Below, piece after piece: positions 17,538-26,396 of a stretch of DNA of 64,000 bases. The notes beneath the pieces were generated by a model. It saw only the letters and a list, made by a program, of their open reading frames with translations. It was not told the DNA's origin and made no database searches. The position numbers and the translations under genes were made by a program. This stretch comes from Aliiglaciecola sp. 3_MG-2023. Lineage in GTDB: Bacteria > Pseudomonadota > Gammaproteobacteria > Enterobacterales > Alteromonadaceae. Each line of letters opens with the position of its first letter. The first letter of the stretch is position 1. Location of the stretch: NCBI RefSeq assembly GCF_030548205.1, contig NZ_JAUORV010000005.1, forward strand, positions 186,001 through 250,000, written 5' to 3'.

Positions 17538-18684
17538 TATCTCAGAAAACCTATTTTCAGAACATTTTAATGGCTCTTTAGAGGCCGATATAGTGGCTCC
17601 TGGACGCGTAAATTTAATTGGTGAGCATACAGATTATAATCAAGGCTTCGTATTCCCAGTGGCGATAAACTTTGGCACACAAATTCAAGGTGCTAAACGT
17701 GATGATAATATTGTTGAAATCGTTGCGCTGGACTACGATTCCGAAAAATCACAGTTTGCTTTGGATGATATTCGGCACGTTGAAACGGCTACGTGGAGCA
17801 ATTATGTTCGCGGTGTAGTGAGGATCCTTAAAGCTAAATATCCGCAAATTAAAGGTGCAAGCTTGCTGGTAAAAGGCAACGTACCGCAAGGAGCGGGGTT
17901 GAGCTCTTCTGCTTCGTTTGAAGTGGCAGTGGTAAAGATATTTAGTGAGTTATATAACTTAGATATTGATGGTGTAAATGCAGCGCTGATTGGGCAAAAA
18001 GCAGAGAACGAGTTTGTGGGTTGTGCCTGCGGAATTATGGATCAGCTTATTTCAGCGATGGGAGCTAAAGGCAAAGCAATGTTGCTTGATTGTCAGTCAT
18101 TATCATTTCGCCATACTCACGTATCAGATGACTTTAAACTGTTGATCATTAATTCCAACGTAAAACGAGGACTAGTTGATAGCGAATATAATCTGCGACG
18201 AGAGCAATGCGAAGCTGCTGCACACATCATGGGTGTAGCCTCTTTGCGAGAAGCAAACGTTGCTTTGCTCGAAGCCAACAAAGTCGAACTGGGTGATGTG
18301 AATTACAGACGTGCAAAGCACATTATTACTGACAATCAACGCACCTTAGATATGTTTACAGCATTACAACAAAATGACTATAAGACTATCAATAAGCTAA
18401 TGCGTAACAGCCATAATTCTATGCGTGACGATTTTGAAATTACCACAAGTGAAATAGACTATTTGGTATCTTTAGTTGATCAAAATCTAGGTGAGCTGGG
18501 TGGTGTAAGAATGACCGGTGGTGGTTTTGGCGGTTGTGTAGTGGCACTCGTACCAAATGATAAATTAGACGAAATAGTTGACATAATTGATGCCAATTAC
18601 CAAGTTCAAACAGGTATAAAAGAAAGTGTTTATGTGTGCACTGCTGAACAAGGTGCTTTCTATCAAGAAAGTGCGTCAAGCTAA
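17524..18684 (+). CDS. galK: Galactokinase
   Basis: Phosphorylates alpha-D-galactose to galactose 1-phosphate. The ATG at 17524 has AAGGAG 7 bases upstream and lies inside the end of galT; the frame upstream is just galT overlap. The 386-residue protein carries all three GHMP motifs: the galactokinase signature [19 protein letters not shown] (about residues 26-44), the ATP-binding [18 protein letters not shown] (about 118-135) and [17 protein letters not shown] (about 325-341). Galactose would come from hydrolysis of carrageenan oligosaccharides by the enzymes nearby. Confidence 0.97.
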   Translation: MTINNISENLFSEHFNGSLEADIVAPGRVNLIGEHTDYNQGFVFPVAINFGTQIQGAKRDDNIVEIVALDYDSEKSQFALDDIRHVETATWSNYVRGVVRILKAKYPQIKGASLLVKGNVPQGAGLSSSASFEVAVVKIFSELYNLDIDGVNAALIGQKAENEFVGCACGIMDQLISAMGAKGKAMLLDCQSLSFRHTHVSDDFKLLIINSNVKRGLVDSEYNLRREQCEAAAHIMGVASLREANVALLEANKVELGDVNYRRAKHIITDNQRTLDMFTALQQNDYKTINKLMRNSHNSMRDDFEITTSEIDYLVSLVDQNLGELGGVRMTGGGFGGCVVALVPNDKLDEIVDIIDANYQVQTGIKESVYVCTAEQGAFYQESASS

Positions 18685-18756
18685 AATTGTGATAAAAAAA
18701 CTAACTCTATCAGCTCCTCAAATTTCAATATAGTTAATCAGATTTTTTATGTCAAA

Positions 18757-18784
18757 GTGGCAACAGTACAAGCACTATTGCCAC
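18757..18784. terminator. Weak hairpin between galK and the GH127 gene
   Basis: GTGGCAA (18757-18763) pairs with TTGCCAC (18778-18784) across a 14-base loop in the 112-base gap between the convergent genes. No T-tract, so low confidence as a terminator. Confidence 0.3.
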
Positions 18785-18796
18785 ATACTTGATAGT

Positions 18797-20785
18797 TTAT
18801 CTCCACACTATAGGCATAAACACCGTCATTTCAGCCGTGCCTCGATTGCTCCACGAAAAGTACGGTACTAATTGTACTTTATGTCGAAGAAATGTAGGTT
18901 TTGTTGATATTGAATGATACATATTTTCTGACGGTTGTTTGCGCATCAACATAGTCGCTTCAATTGTTGTAATACCGCCTAGAAAATCAGTCTTGTGCTC
19001 GATTTTAAAATCGGTTTCGCCATCAATGTACGCATCTAAAATTGTTGCATTTTCGGGTAAGTCAGGTGATTCAACACAATAAACGATAGGCCCACGTTTA
19101 ACTGCCACTTGATTGCGCACTTCTTCTATTCGCGGGTGACCTTCTATAAAAGTCGCTTCCATAGGTAGGTCTATTGTAATGGTGTCGCCTTTCTTCCAGT
19201 TCCGCATAATTATGGCATAGGTTCCGGGCTTGGCGGTTACCTCTGCGCTGTGTCCATTCACTTTTATATCTGCACTTTTAGTCCAACCTGGGATGCGAAG
19301 CGCAATTTCGAAAGAGTCTGATTTACACTCTTCAATAGTCAGGTTGATAACGCCTTGCCATGGATAATTCGTTTCCTGAACAATCTTAATCGCAGTTCCA
19401 TCTCGCATATTCGTTGCTAGCTTGTTACCACCGTATAAATTTACATAGATTCCGTTTTCGGACAAGCTGTAAGCCCAGCCTGATAAGTTTGCAATAGTAC
19501 GAACAAGGTTGGGAGGGCAACAAAAACATGCAAGGTAGCCTTCACGGTTGGGTGTTTCAGTAACATCAGCATGGGAATGATAGTCGCGAGCGTTATGCAG
19601 CATTCTAAGTGGATTAGCATAGAAGTAATCTTTACCTTCGATACTAATCCCCGATAATCCACTGTTGTGCATCACCAGCTCGATAATATCCGCATATTTT
19701 GCTTGGCCATGGATACCCAGCATTCTGAAGCTAAACATAGCATTACACAAGTTCGCGCAGGTTTCGTTATATGCGGTAAGGTTAGGCATCATATAGTCAT
19801 CAATAAAGCCTTCTTCTATCATGTCCCGGTTAGCAGAAGCTCCATAATGAGTTTGACCAACCGCGCCTGTTGCGTACATTTTCTTTTGAGTAACACTTTC
19901 CCATAAACGATCCAGTGCAGTTAGTAGGGCTTTTTCACCTGTCTCAGCGTACACATCTGCAGCACCTGCGTAATAATATAACGCTAACACAGCGTGACCT
20001 ACAGGATCAGTCTCTTCGCGCAGCGGAGTGCGCTCTTGCACCATGTCTCCGATTGGGTAGCCTACTGTGGTTGAATCATGCACGATGTTGTATGTACCGC
20101 GGCGGTCGATAAATTTTTTCGCAAGGTCCAAATATTTTTTGTCACCTACCGTGCGATATAACTCAACCAAACCCATAATTTGAGTTTGGTTAAAACCAAA
20201 GCGTTGGTAATGTTTCGTGTCGGGGAAAAAAATGGTGTACAACAATTCAGCGTGTTTAATCGCAATATCGAGAAAGTTGCGTTTCTCAGTTAAACGAAAA
20301 TGAGCACAGGCGCTTATGAACAAATGACCCGTATTGTACATTTCATGATATTTGCGGTTCTCGTATCTATCTGCATCTGGGTTTAATTGAATTTGAGTTT
20401 GCAAGTAACCGTCCGGTTCTTGCGCTTTTGCAAAAATCTCAATGTATTCATCTATTTCGTTTAATAATGCAGTGTTTTTTGATAACGCATAAGCGTAAGT
20501 TTTTGCTTCCACGAATTTATAGAAATCACCGTCATGCCAATACATGCCCTGATGTTTACCTTCTTTCATTCCAGCAGCAATTTTAAAGTTATTGAGTGCG
20601 TGACCTATGTCTCCGCATAACACATCGCCCATGTATGGGAGCATTACATCAATTGCTTTTTGGGTTTTGTCTGCCCAAAATCCAGTAGTCCATTGACAGT
20701 CAGCAAAATTAGTGGCTTTAAGCTTAACGTGTGGACTATTTGAATTGGCGATAATTGCTTTATTTTGTGAATTAATCGCGCTCAT
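18797..20785 (-). CDS. GH127-family glycosidase, candidate 3,6-anhydro-D-galactosidase
   Basis: A cytoplasmic protein of 662 residues with no signal peptide and an AGAGG ribosome site. It belongs to the DUF1680/GH127 (alpha/alpha)6-barrel family: WTTGFWADK near the start, GMYWHDGDFYKFVEA, EPDGYLQTQ, and the Cys-rich active-site segment YLACFCCPPN near residue 420, which contains the catalytic cysteine and zinc ligands in characterised beta-L-arabinofuranosidases. Carrageenan loci of Zobellia use GH127 and GH129 enzymes as alpha-1,3-(3,6-anhydro)-D-galactosidases, so release of anhydrogalactose from neocarrabiose is the best guess here. It is divergent from the SP-family transporter-dgoK-dgoA operon, with a shared palindrome between them. 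Confidence 0.85.
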   Translation of the reverse strand: MSAINSQNKAIIANSNSPHVKLKATNFADCQWTTGFWADKTQKAIDVMLPYMGDVLCGDIGHALNNFKIAAGMKEGKHQGMYWHDGDFYKFVEAKTYAYALSKNTALLNEIDEYIEIFAKAQEPDGYLQTQIQLNPDADRYENRKYHEMYNTGHLFISACAHFRLTEKRNFLDIAIKHAELLYTIFFPDTKHYQRFGFNQTQIMGLVELYRTVGDKKYLDLAKKFIDRRGTYNIVHDSTTVGYPIGDMVQERTPLREETDPVGHAVLALYYYAGAADVYAETGEKALLTALDRLWESVTQKKMYATGAVGQTHYGASANRDMIEEGFIDDYMMPNLTAYNETCANLCNAMFSFRMLGIHGQAKYADIIELVMHNSGLSGISIEGKDYFYANPLRMLHNARDYHSHADVTETPNREGYLACFCCPPNLVRTIANLSGWAYSLSENGIYVNLYGGNKLATNMRDGTAIKIVQETNYPWQGVINLTIEECKSDSFEIALRIPGWTKSADIKVNGHSAEVTAKPGTYAIIMRNWKKGDTITIDLPMEATFIEGHPRIEEVRNQVAVKRGPIVYCVESPDLPENATILDAYIDGETDFKIEHKTDFLGGITTIEATMLMRKQPSENMYHSISTKPTFLRHKVQLVPYFSWSNRGTAEMTVFMPIVWR

Positions 20786-20883
20786 GATTTTACCTCTTTG
20801 TCTTTTGGTCTTAACTTTAATTTTGAATAGTGTTCAATTTATTCACACTTTCGATCAGTAATTAAACATTGTATTTTACATCT

Positions 20884-20904
20884 TTTAAACATACTATGTT
20901 TAAA
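20884..20904. promoter_or_regulatory. Operator site A (perfect palindrome) between GH127 and transporter-dgoKA
   Basis: A perfect inverted repeat with 10-bp arms TTTAAACATA (20884-20893) and TATGTTTAAA (20895-20904) around a single C. It is 32 bases before the transporter start and 99 bases from the GH127 start. It is the most symmetric member of a family of sites found at five promoters of the locus. Confidence 0.75.
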
Positions 20905-20936
20905 TTAGTCTTATGTATAGTGTGTAGTGAAAATTT

Positions 20937-22505
20937 ATGCAAAAAAATCCAGATAGCTTAGTAACCCAGTATTCATTGATTGCTGCATTTGGCGGATTTA
21001 TATTCGGTTTGGATGCTGCCAATATCTCAGGAGCGATCCGCTTTGTTAGCTCGTTGTTCGAACTAGATAGCATTCAACAAGGTACCGTAGTGGGGTGCGC
21101 ATTGCTGGGTGTGATTGTAGCACTGCTATTTACTGGCACCCTATGCGACAAGTATGGACGCTACCGCGTATTACTGGGAATTGGTTTTACCTATTCTTTA
21201 TCGTCCCTTATATCAGCTACAGCGGTGAATTATGAAATGCTGGTTGTTGGCCGCTTTATTGGAGGCGTTGCATTTGCTTCAATAACCGTTTCAGCAATGT
21301 ATATCGGTGAAATCGCACCTGCTAAAAAGCGTGGAAAGTTTGTTTCCGTTAATCAATTTATGATTGGTTTAGGGTTGCTAGTAGCCTTTGTAGTTAATTA
21401 TTTCTTGCTAAGCGCTATGGATGATATTAGTTGGATTAACAAAGACAATGTTTGGCGGGTAATGTTAGGAGCCGAGCTAATTGCTAATGCGGTTTGGGTG
21501 ACTTTATTGTTTCGTGTACCTGAATCGCCACGCTGGCTTATTAAACAAGGCCGGGATACTGAAGCTAGAACAGTTTTTAGCAAAATTGCTTTGCCTGAAA
21601 AAATTGAACAATTGATCAACGAAATTAAACACAGTCTCAAGGAAGATGTAAAACTGAATACCCAAGGCCAGCTAAAGCTATTGTTCAGTCCTCGACTACG
21701 ATTTGTACTCTTGATCGCAGTTTGTTATGCCATCGTGCAAGGAGCAACTGGTATGAATGCGGTGTTATTTTTTGCGCCTATGGTATTTGAGCAAATAGGG
21801 ATGAGTGTTGAAGATACATTTATGCAAACCATTACTATAGGTGTTGTTGGTTTGGTAGCAACACTTATTGCTATTGGCTTTGTAGAAAAGCTTGGTCGAC
21901 GTATTTTGACTGTAGCTGGCTTGCTTTTAGTTGTTGTCGCGCATGGTTCCACTTGGTTCGGTTTTAGTCAGGCTAACTATGTTTTTGATGAGACAGCAGT
22001 GGGTAGCATAACTAGTCAATTACAACAGCAAGGAATCGAAACAGACAAAATTGAACAACTTCATGGTGAAACTTTTGCCAACGACGTAGCGCTAAAAAGC
22101 AAACTAGCTGAACTGTTCAATAATAAAGACCTCCCTATGGTGAGTGGAATTATCATCAAAGCCACCATAAAAGGCGTAAACGCACCTCTTGTTTTGTTTG
22201 GTATTTTTGCCTTTTTAGCTGCATTCAATTTGTCAATCGGTCCCATAATGTGGGTCATATTTTCTGAAGTTTTTCCCAATGCGGTACGCAGTGTCGCGCT
22301 ACCTTTCGCCGCATTAGTGCAAACTATTTCATCTTGGTCTATTCAACAATTCTTCCCTTGGCAGCTAAACAACATGGGAGTCGCAAACATCTTCATGTTA
22401 TATGCGGTCATTGGCTTTATTGGATTGATAATAATGTATTTCTTTCTGCCAGAAACGAAGGGCAAAACGATCGAAGAAATTGAACGCGAATTAGCAAAAG
22501 TCTAA
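20937..22505 (+). CDS. MFS sugar transporter, sugar-porter (XylE/GalP-like) family
   Basis: A 522-residue inner-membrane proton symporter. Sugar-porter signatures are present: FGLDAANISGAI at the end of helix 1, the loop motif DKYGRYRVL, PESPRWLIKQGR after helix 6, and PETKGKTIEEIE after helix 12. A hydrophilic insertion of about 50 residues lies around 350-405, longer than in GalP. It is the first gene of an operon with dgoK and dgoA (10- and 12-base gaps), so it probably imports galactose, anhydrogalactose or a neocarrabiose-type disaccharide that GH127 then splits. Confidence 0.9.
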   Translation: MQKNPDSLVTQYSLIAAFGGFIFGLDAANISGAIRFVSSLFELDSIQQGTVVGCALLGVIVALLFTGTLCDKYGRYRVLLGIGFTYSLSSLISATAVNYEMLVVGRFIGGVAFASITVSAMYIGEIAPAKKRGKFVSVNQFMIGLGLLVAFVVNYFLLSAMDDISWINKDNVWRVMLGAELIANAVWVTLLFRVPESPRWLIKQGRDTEARTVFSKIALPEKIEQLINEIKHSLKEDVKLNTQGQLKLLFSPRLRFVLLIAVCYAIVQGATGMNAVLFFAPMVFEQIGMSVEDTFMQTITIGVVGLVATLIAIGFVEKLGRRILTVAGLLLVVVAHGSTWFGFSQANYVFDETAVGSITSQLQQQGIETDKIEQLHGETFANDVALKSKLAELFNNKDLPMVSGIIIKATIKGVNAPLVLFGIFAFLAAFNLSIGPIMWVIFSEVFPNAVRSVALPFAALVQTISSWSIQQFFPWQLNNMGVANIFMLYAVIGFIGLIIMYFFLPETKGKTIEEIERELAKV

Positions 22506-22515
22506 AGGAAAGAAC

Positions 22516-23415
22516 GTGCAAAAAATTGACTGTTTAATTATAGATTGGGGAACCACAAACTTTCGCGCATTTGCTATGTCAGCCAATTATCAACTTGTCG
22601 AAACCAAAGAGTTGAACCTTGGGCTATTACAAGTAGAACAAGGTAAATTTGCTGAAACCTTAAAGCTAATGTTGTCACAATGGCTACCTGAGTATCAATC
22701 GCTACCGATTTACATGGCAGGCATGGTGGGTTCAGCAAAGGGATGGGTTAACGTTGATTACGCTCACACTGCGGCAGGTTCAAATGAAATCGCAACTAAG
22801 GCTCATTGTTTTCATTTACCTTGGGGCCCCGAAGCCGTTATCTTTCCGGGAGTTTGCCATCAATATGAAAAAGAAAAATTTGATGTGATGCGTGGGGAAG
22901 AAGTGCAGTTACTCGGTTTGGCAAAACTCCTAAAAAAGGGCAGTTTTACTTCGGTTCTACCTGGTACTCACAGTAAACATGCAGTGGTAGAACAGGGTAA
23001 ATTGAGCCATTTTTCTAGTTATCTAACTGGTGAGTTTTATGCCTTGCTGTTAAAGCACAGTTTATTAGGCAAAGGCCTCTCACAAAGTCCAGCTTTCGAT
23101 GAGCGCGCTTTTTATGAAGGGGTTGCAGACGCCAAGGATGCCACGTTGGTTAATCGCGTGTTTTTGGCCTGGACCCATCGTCTTTTTGGTCACTTAAGTG
23201 ACCAACAGGTTCCCGATTACCTATCAGGACTACTAATAGCACATGAACTTGAAGCCTTATCCACTAAACAACCGATTTATTTAATTGGGGGCGGCAATTT
23301 ATGTGACCGTTATCAATTGGTTTGCAATAAATTGAATATTAACAACGAAGTTATATCTGGCAACGAATGTTTCCTCGCTGGAATGATCAATCTAATTGAG
23401 CTAATTAAAAACTAA
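22516..23415 (+). CDS. dgoK: 2-dehydro-3-deoxygalactonokinase
   Basis: Phosphorylates 2-keto-3-deoxy-D-galactonate (KDGal) to KDPGal. GTG start with AAGGAAAG just upstream. The 299-residue protein has the DgoK N terminus (IDWGTTNFRAFAM), MAGMVGSAKGW, FPGVCHQYE and FDVMRGEEVQLLG, LPGTHSKHA, and the late SGLLIAHELEAL and LIGGGNLCDRY. In carrageenan users this step (DauC) follows oxidation and cycloisomerisation of 3,6-anhydro-D-galactose. It sits between the sugar transporter and dgoA in one operon. Confidence 0.95.
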   Translation: MQKIDCLIIDWGTTNFRAFAMSANYQLVETKELNLGLLQVEQGKFAETLKLMLSQWLPEYQSLPIYMAGMVGSAKGWVNVDYAHTAAGSNEIATKAHCFHLPWGPEAVIFPGVCHQYEKEKFDVMRGEEVQLLGLAKLLKKGSFTSVLPGTHSKHAVVEQGKLSHFSSYLTGEFYALLLKHSLLGKGLSQSPAFDERAFYEGVADAKDATLVNRVFLAWTHRLFGHLSDQQVPDYLSGLLIAHELEALSTKQPIYLIGGGNLCDRYQLVCNKLNINNEVISGNECFLAGMINLIELIKN

Positions 23416-23427
23416 ACGAGTTTACTT

Positions 23428-24069
23428 ATGACCAAACAAATTGATTTAACAAAGCAATTACCGTTAATTGCAATAATCCGCGGTGTTACACCTGACAACG
23501 TCATTGACGTGGCAGGAATACTTATTGAAGAAGGCTTTACAATGATAGAAGTCCCTCTTAATAGCCCCGATCCTCTCACCAGTATTCGCGCTTTGGTAAA
23601 GGAATTTGGCTCTGAGTATTTAATTGGTGCAGGAACGGTTACTACGCCAGAGTTAGCCGCTAAAGTTATTGATACTGGGGCTAACCTTGTTGTCACACCT
23701 AACTGTGATCCTAAAGTGATCAGCATGTGTGTGAATGCTGGATGTGCTACTTTTCCAGGTGTAGCGACACCAACCGAAGCGTTTACAGCAATCTCAGCCG
23801 GTGCCACTGATTTAAAATTGTTTCCAGTTTCTATGTTTGGAATTGAAGGGATGAAAGCGTTAAAATCTGTACTACCTAACGATATCAAGCTTTATCCGGT
23901 TGGAGGCATTAACCCTAGTATTGAAAGTATGCAACCTTATATAAAAGCTGGAGCCGCTGGATTCGGGTTAGGCTCAGCCCTATTTAAATCAAGCATGTCT
24001 TTGGATGAAATTCGCAAAAGCGCGAGAAGTTTTGTGCATAACTTTCGAGAATGTGTAAATAATCACTGA
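23428..24069 (+). CDS. dgoA: 2-dehydro-3-deoxy-6-phosphogalactonate aldolase
   Basis: Cleaves KDPGal to pyruvate and glyceraldehyde 3-phosphate. The 213-residue length and motifs match the KDPG/KDPGal aldolase family: PLIAIIRGV near the N terminus, IEVPLNSPDPL (which favours the KDPGal over the KDPG subfamily), GAGTV, VTPNCDP, FPGVATPTEA, the Schiff-base lysine in DLKLFP (about residue 133) and YPVGGINP. It follows dgoK by 12 bases and completes the anhydrogalactose route (DauD-equivalent). Confidence 0.95.
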   Translation: MTKQIDLTKQLPLIAIIRGVTPDNVIDVAGILIEEGFTMIEVPLNSPDPLTSIRALVKEFGSEYLIGAGTVTTPELAAKVIDTGANLVVTPNCDPKVISMCVNAGCATFPGVATPTEAFTAISAGATDLKLFPVSMFGIEGMKALKSVLPNDIKLYPVGGINPSIESMQPYIKAGAAGFGLGSALFKSSMSLDEIRKSARSFVHNFRECVNNH

Positions 24070-24137
24070 AATGTCACCAAAAATAAGGATATTTTGTAAT
24101 ATAGAATTATTTATTACTGGAAAGTTAGCGGCTACAC

Positions 24138-24152
24138 AAACATAATATGTTT
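24138..24152. promoter_or_regulatory. Operator site B upstream of the GntR regulator gene
   Basis: AAACATA (24138-24144) and TATGTTT (24146-24152) form a perfect palindrome around one A, 28 bases before the regulator start. Same core as sites A, C, D and E; suggests autoregulation. Confidence 0.7.
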
Positions 24153-24180
24153 ATTATTTTAAAATAAAAAAGTACAAAAT

Positions 24181-24936
24181 ATGAGTGAACTAGTTTATTA
24201 CGACTTAAAACGTACCGCTAAAATGACACCCAGCTTGTCAATTCAAGTAGCTCGAGAGCTTGGCAGAAGAATTGTCGCTGGTACTTTTGAAACTGGTAGT
24301 TTAATCGAAGACGAAAATGCCTTGGCGGAACGTTTTCAGGTGAGTCGAGTGGTGGTGCGTGATGCGGTTAAAATATTGGTCGGCAAAGGGTTGTTGGACG
24401 TCCGCCGAGGTATTGGCACTAAAGTACGCCCACGCAATGAGTGGACCTTATTAGACGATGATGTTTTAGCATGGCACATTACTGCCACGCCAAGATTAGA
24501 TTTTATAAGTCAACTGATGGACATCCGTTTAGCTTTTGAACCCAAATCTTCTCGCTGGGCTGCTGAACGTGCTACCAAAGAAGATATCGCAGAAATTGAA
24601 AAGGCCTGTGAGCGAATGGAAGAAGAATCAGGCTCATTAGAGAAGTTTGTTGTTGCCGATGCACTTTTTCATAAAGCAGTATTGCACGCCGCTCACAACG
24701 AGTTTTTAACTGCTATGGAAGGTGTGATTTATTCTGCTTTATTGGTCAGTGTTCGTATTACAAATAAGGATCCACGTAAGAACAGTGATTCAGTTGCATT
24801 TCATCGTGAAGTTTGTGATGCCATTGCTAGAGGTGATGGGGATAAAGCTGAAAAGCTGACAGAAAAACTATTAAGAGACGCGATTCGTCGACTTAAAGAA
24901 GCTTTTGGTAATGATCAGTTTAAAGAATCACTCTAA
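24181..24936 (+). CDS. GntR/FadR-family regulator, DgoR-like
   Basis: A 251-residue regulator. The N-terminal winged helix reads IQVARELGRRIVAGTFETGSLIEDENALAERFQVSRVVVRDAVKILVGKGLLDVRRGIGTKV in the order expected of GntR proteins. The all-helical FCD effector domain follows, with the metal/ligand residues D-x4-R (MDIRLAFEP), VADALFHKAVLHAAHN and the later FHREVCDAIARGD. E. coli DgoR, which senses D-galactonate, belongs to this group, and this gene follows dgoK-dgoA. It has no obvious ribosome site. It is the prime candidate for binding the AAACAT-N3-ATGTTT palindromes across the locus, with a KDGal-type acid as ligand; that link is inference. Confidence 0.88.
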   Translation: MSELVYYDLKRTAKMTPSLSIQVARELGRRIVAGTFETGSLIEDENALAERFQVSRVVVRDAVKILVGKGLLDVRRGIGTKVRPRNEWTLLDDDVLAWHITATPRLDFISQLMDIRLAFEPKSSRWAAERATKEDIAEIEKACERMEEESGSLEKFVVADALFHKAVLHAAHNEFLTAMEGVIYSALLVSVRITNKDPRKNSDSVAFHREVCDAIARGDGDKAEKLTEKLLRDAIRRLKEAFGNDQFKESL

Positions 24937-25310
24937 TTCGTCATTCATCCTACTGAATAAACTTATTTGAGCCCTGTTTAGCACATAACGTCAAATCTTC
25001 CTTGTGCTGCCTAAAGGGGCTCTAAACTCCCATAAAAGTAAATGCACCTTCAATAAAGTTGCTTTTATCTGTTATTGTTTTTATTTTTAACATCATACCT
25101 ATGCTATAGTATGATGTTATAGTAGATCTTTATAGTTATTAACCTATTTGACGGTAAGTTACCAGCAAGTATATGAGTAACGATGGTTACGCAAGTAGAT
25201 AGCAGAATAGAGGTTTAGCATACCTAGAATTTAATTATGGGTTGGTAGGCGGCTGATAAATCGAGTGCCAAATCACTGAAACTGAACTAAAACCTAAAAG
25301 CAGGTCAACG
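24937..25310. other. 374-base intergenic region with hairpin and a long inverted repeat
   Basis: Two structures are seen. First, an imperfect hairpin at 24969-25022 (GAGCCC with GGGCTC, then TTTAG with CTAAA, then CAC with GTG) may terminate the regulator gene. Second, 10-bp perfect arms AACATCATAC (25089-25098) and GTATGATGTT (25109-25118) are separated by 10 bases that contain CTATGCTATA. They resemble a degenerate or doubled form of the operator core and precede the GH16 gene. The remaining 190 bases look like a long 5' leader with nothing recognised. Confidence 0.5.
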
Positions 25311-26312
25311 ATGAGTAATAAACAATATTTTAAAAGAACACTTATTTTCAGCGGTCTAACGTTCACTTCAATGCTGGTTGACGCAAGCGCGTTACTGCCG
25401 TTATCAGATCAAAACAATACTGGTGGATGGGTACTAAATACCGATGTAAGTGATGAGTTCGACCATGAAACATTAGACGAAAACCGCTGGTTTATCGTCG
25501 GAAAGTTTAAAAACGGCAAGCCGCAATACATTCATCCAGATAAACCTGACAAATGGGTATGGAAAGGCCGAGCACCCTCACAGTTTTCCGGCCGAAATTA
25601 CCGCCTAGAAGAGGGGATGTTAATGTTGGAAGCGCGCTGGGAGCCGGAATTTCCGTTTACAGAAGAGGTCAGAAAGCCAGTATTCGGTAAGCCAATGAAA
25701 CATGAAAATATTACAGTCCCGTGCTTAATAAATCGACGCGCTTTTACCTATGGATATATTGAGATTAAAAGTAAATCGGCGGATGCTGAAATTACTAGTG
25801 GTTTTTGGTCAATGGGACCCGGCTTAGAAATCGACTTTTTTGAGTCTTTTGGTGATAGTCGAGAAGATCCTAAAAAAGACCATCTAGATAGTCAGTTGTG
25901 GTGGTCAATTCGTGATTGGAAAAAACCCCTTGGCGGCAAGCCAAGTTACACAGAAAGAAAAGATCTTGGTTTTAGAATGGCGGATGATTTTCATGTCTAC
26001 GGTATCGAATGGGATGAAAATGGTATGAAATATTATGTAGATGGAAAGTTACTATCAAGTGTAACTGCAGAGCAAGTCACGCAATGGGCCAAAGAAAACA
26101 GAGATGACTTACCCGAGAACTATAATGGTTATGTGGCTACTCAACCAATAAACCTTTGGTTAGACATGGAAACATTTGCTTGGCATGGCTATCCGAATAG
26201 CAAAGAAGATTTAGAATTGAATAGTCCTGAAGGTGAAAAAGATGATGGGGTTGTTGATTTTGCCGTTGAATATATTCGTGTCTGGCAAAAACCATCTCAT
26301 TTAGGTAAATAG
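25311..26312 (+). CDS. Secreted GH16 endo-galactanase (agarase/carrageenase/furcellaranase clade)
   Basis: A 333-residue beta-jelly-roll hydrolase. Signal peptide to about residue 27 (SMLVDASA); then VSDEFDHETLDENRWF, the usual GH16 opening; YGYIEIKSKSADAEITSGFWSMGPG; and the catalytic motif EIDFFE with nucleophile Glu173, Asp175 and acid/base Glu178. DFHVYGIEWDENGMKYYVDGK and VDFAVEYIRVWQ are conserved GH16 strands. The motif differs from the kappa-carrageenase form EIDVVE at 43,364, so a different linkage specificity, for example a furcellaranase-type hybrid galactan or beta-agarase, is likely. It is convergent with the GH42-like gene. Confidence 0.85.
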   Translation: MSNKQYFKRTLIFSGLTFTSMLVDASALLPLSDQNNTGGWVLNTDVSDEFDHETLDENRWFIVGKFKNGKPQYIHPDKPDKWVWKGRAPSQFSGRNYRLEEGMLMLEARWEPEFPFTEEVRKPVFGKPMKHENITVPCLINRRAFTYGYIEIKSKSADAEITSGFWSMGPGLEIDFFESFGDSREDPKKDHLDSQLWWSIRDWKKPLGGKPSYTERKDLGFRMADDFHVYGIEWDENGMKYYVDGKLLSSVTAEQVTQWAKENRDDLPENYNGYVATQPINLWLDMETFAWHGYPNSKEDLELNSPEGEKDDGVVDFAVEYIRVWQKPSHLGK

Positions 26313-26334
26313 TACAAAAGCCTTTTTTAAAAAA

Positions 26335-26381
26335 TTGGCAGCGGATATTCTATTGTATTTCTACATGATATCCGCTGCCAA
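26335..26381 (-). terminator. Strong terminator between convergent GH16 and GH42-like genes
   Basis: A perfect 14-bp stem: TTGGCAGCGGATAT (26335-26348) and its complement at 26368-26381, with a 19-base loop. Read on the minus strand it is followed by AATTTTTT, so it terminates the GH42-like gene; it may act in both directions. Confidence 0.8.
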
Positions 26382-26396
26382 AGACTTCATTCAATA

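Noticed and set aside
20884-20904. The palindromes as CRP sites.
   Set aside because: They lack TGTGA-N6-TCACA, and the 3-base-centred AAACAT arms fit a GntR-type dimer better.
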